Both the position numbers and the translations under genes were made by a program. From Gammaproteobacteria bacterium (GTDB lineage Bacteria; Pseudomonadota; Gammaproteobacteria; HK1): a DNA stretch of 6,595 nucleotides. Location: positions 1-6,595 of the forward strand of contig JAGRHX010000595.1 of the NCBI GenBank assembly GCA_020444775.1, in the 5' to 3' direction. This document shows, one piece after another, positions 5,786-6,595 of the stretch. Under the pieces are notes generated by a model that did not search any database, had not been told where the DNA came from, and saw nothing but the letters and a program-made list of their open reading frames with translations. How positions within the stretch are numbered: position 1 is the first letter of the stretch; each line of letters opens with the position of its first letter.

Positions 5786-5810
5786 GAACGTTCGGTCCTA
5801 ACGCGAATCC

Positions 5811-6595
5811 ATGCCGATAAGAGCAAAATCTTTCGTCGTGCTCATGTTGTGCTCGCTCCCGCTGCTCGCCGGCATGCGTGAGGCCGAGCAGTGGGTCGAT
5901 ACCGAGTTTCAGCCCTCGACCCTGTCCAGACGCGAGCAGCTCGAGGAGATGGCCTGGTTCATTCGCGCGGCGGCGCCCTACACGGGCATGCGCATCAATG
6001 TGATCTCGGAAACCATTCCGACCCACGAGTATGAGTCGCGGGTGCTGGCCAGGGCCTTCGAGTCGATCACGGGCATCGCGGTAAATCACGTTCTCATCGA
6101 CGAAGGTGAGGTAGTGCGAACCGCGCAGGCGCAGATGCGGGGGGACCACGCCCGGTACGACGCCTACATCAACGATTCGGATCTCATTGGCACTCATTCA
6201 CGCCTGCGCAGCGTCGTCAACCTGAGCGATTGGATGAGCGGCGAAGGCCGCGAGGTGACCTTGCCCGGTCTCGATGTAGCCGATTTCATGGGGCGCTCGT
6301 TCACCACCGGACCGGACGGCAAGCTCTATCAGCTACCGGATCAGCAGTTCGCGAATCTCTACTGGTTTCGCTACGACTGGTTCCAGCGTCCCCAGCTGCG
6401 CAGCCGCTTCAAGGCCATTTACGGGTATGAGCTCGGCGTGCCAGTGAACTGGTCTGCCTATGAAGACATCGCGGAGTTCTTCACCAGGCATGTCAAGTAC
6501 ATCGACGGCGTGCGCGTGTACGGCCATATGGATTATGGCAAGCGCGCACCTGACCTCGGCTGGCGGATGACCGATGCCTGGCTGTCCATGGCCGG
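5811..6595 (+). CDS. GlpV-like ABC transporter substrate-binding protein, 5' part
   Basis: The frame from 5811 stays open to the right edge (261 complete codons); homologues are about 570-580 residues, so a bit less than half is present. It is the periplasmic solute-binding component of an ABC importer, of the type represented by rhizobial GlpV, which serves glycerol uptake; the substrate here is inferred only from that likeness. Residues 1-20 are a signal peptide (basic start, hydrophobic core at 8-19, cleavage near Leu-Leu-Ala). Family-diagnostic segments follow: SETIPTHEYES (66-76), NDSDLIGTH (121-129), TTGPDGKLYQLPDQQFANLY (165-184), GYELGVPVNWSAYEDIAEFF (205-224), YGHMDYGK (237-244) and TDAWLSMAG (254 to the edge). 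A stop in the same frame at 5799-5801 forces the start to be after it, and the ATG at 5811 gives an intact signal peptide. No Shine-Dalgarno match precedes it. Permease and ATPase genes would be expected beyond the edge or elsewhere. Identity as a solute-binding protein is firm; the glycerol link is moderate. Confidence 0.87.
   Translation, partial: MPIRAKSFVVLMLCSLPLLAGMREAEQWVDTEFQPSTLSRREQLEEMAWFIRAAAPYTGMRINVISETIPTHEYESRVLARAFESITGIAVNHVLIDEGEVVRTAQAQMRGDHARYDAYINDSDLIGTHSRLRSVVNLSDWMSGEGREVTLPGLDVADFMGRSFTTGPDGKLYQLPDQQFANLYWFRYDWFQRPQLRSRFKAIYGYELGVPVNWSAYEDIAEFFTRHVKYIDGVRVYGHMDYGKRAPDLGWRMTDAWLSMA

Overview
The window is GC-rich chromosomal DNA, and every supported gene lies on the + strand. 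The best guess is a gammaproteobacterium: the encoded CreD and short-chain dehydrogenase most resemble the enterobacterial CreD and YgfF types, and codon use is strongly GC-biased throughout. No sequence here fixes the genus. I see no transposase, phage gene, tRNA, rRNA or CRISPR array, and no compositional break that would suggest recent transfer.

Layout. 96-656 encodes a small exported protein of unknown function, followed by a strong 12-bp hairpin (668-697). 842-2374 is creD, an inner-membrane protein of the CreD family, with an unusual acidic, proline-rich cytoplasmic extension. Its stop overlaps by 8 bases the start of 2367-4196, a periplasmic coiled-coil protein of the MuiA / DUF4140-DUF4139 family. 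These two form a tight, probably translationally coupled cell-envelope unit. After a hairpin and a possible promoter comes 4355-5104, a YgfF/FabG-like short-chain dehydrogenase, then almost directly a small DUF2799-type lipoprotein (5112-5696). The last gene starts at 5811 and runs off the right edge. It encodes the N-terminal 261 residues of a periplasmic solute-binding protein of the GlpV (glycerol-type) ABC importer family.

Functionally, most products act at the cell envelope: an exported protein, an inner-membrane CreD, a periplasmic MuiA-like protein, a lipoprotein and a periplasmic binding protein. One soluble cytosolic oxidoreductase sits in the middle. The only clear functional linkage visible is creD with the MuiA-family gene. 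No creB/creC regulators and no ABC permease or ATPase genes are inside the window.

No non-coding stretch exceeds 185 bases, but the gaps hold clear structure: a 12-bp hairpin after the first gene, a hairpin overlapping the creD ribosome binding site, a GCAA-tetraloop hairpin in the dehydrogenase leader, and a tandem 11-bp repeat plus a UUCG-tetraloop hairpin before the binding-protein gene. I do not see convincing evidence of a wholly new system. The creD/MuiA pair and the leader structures are the parts most worth a second look.
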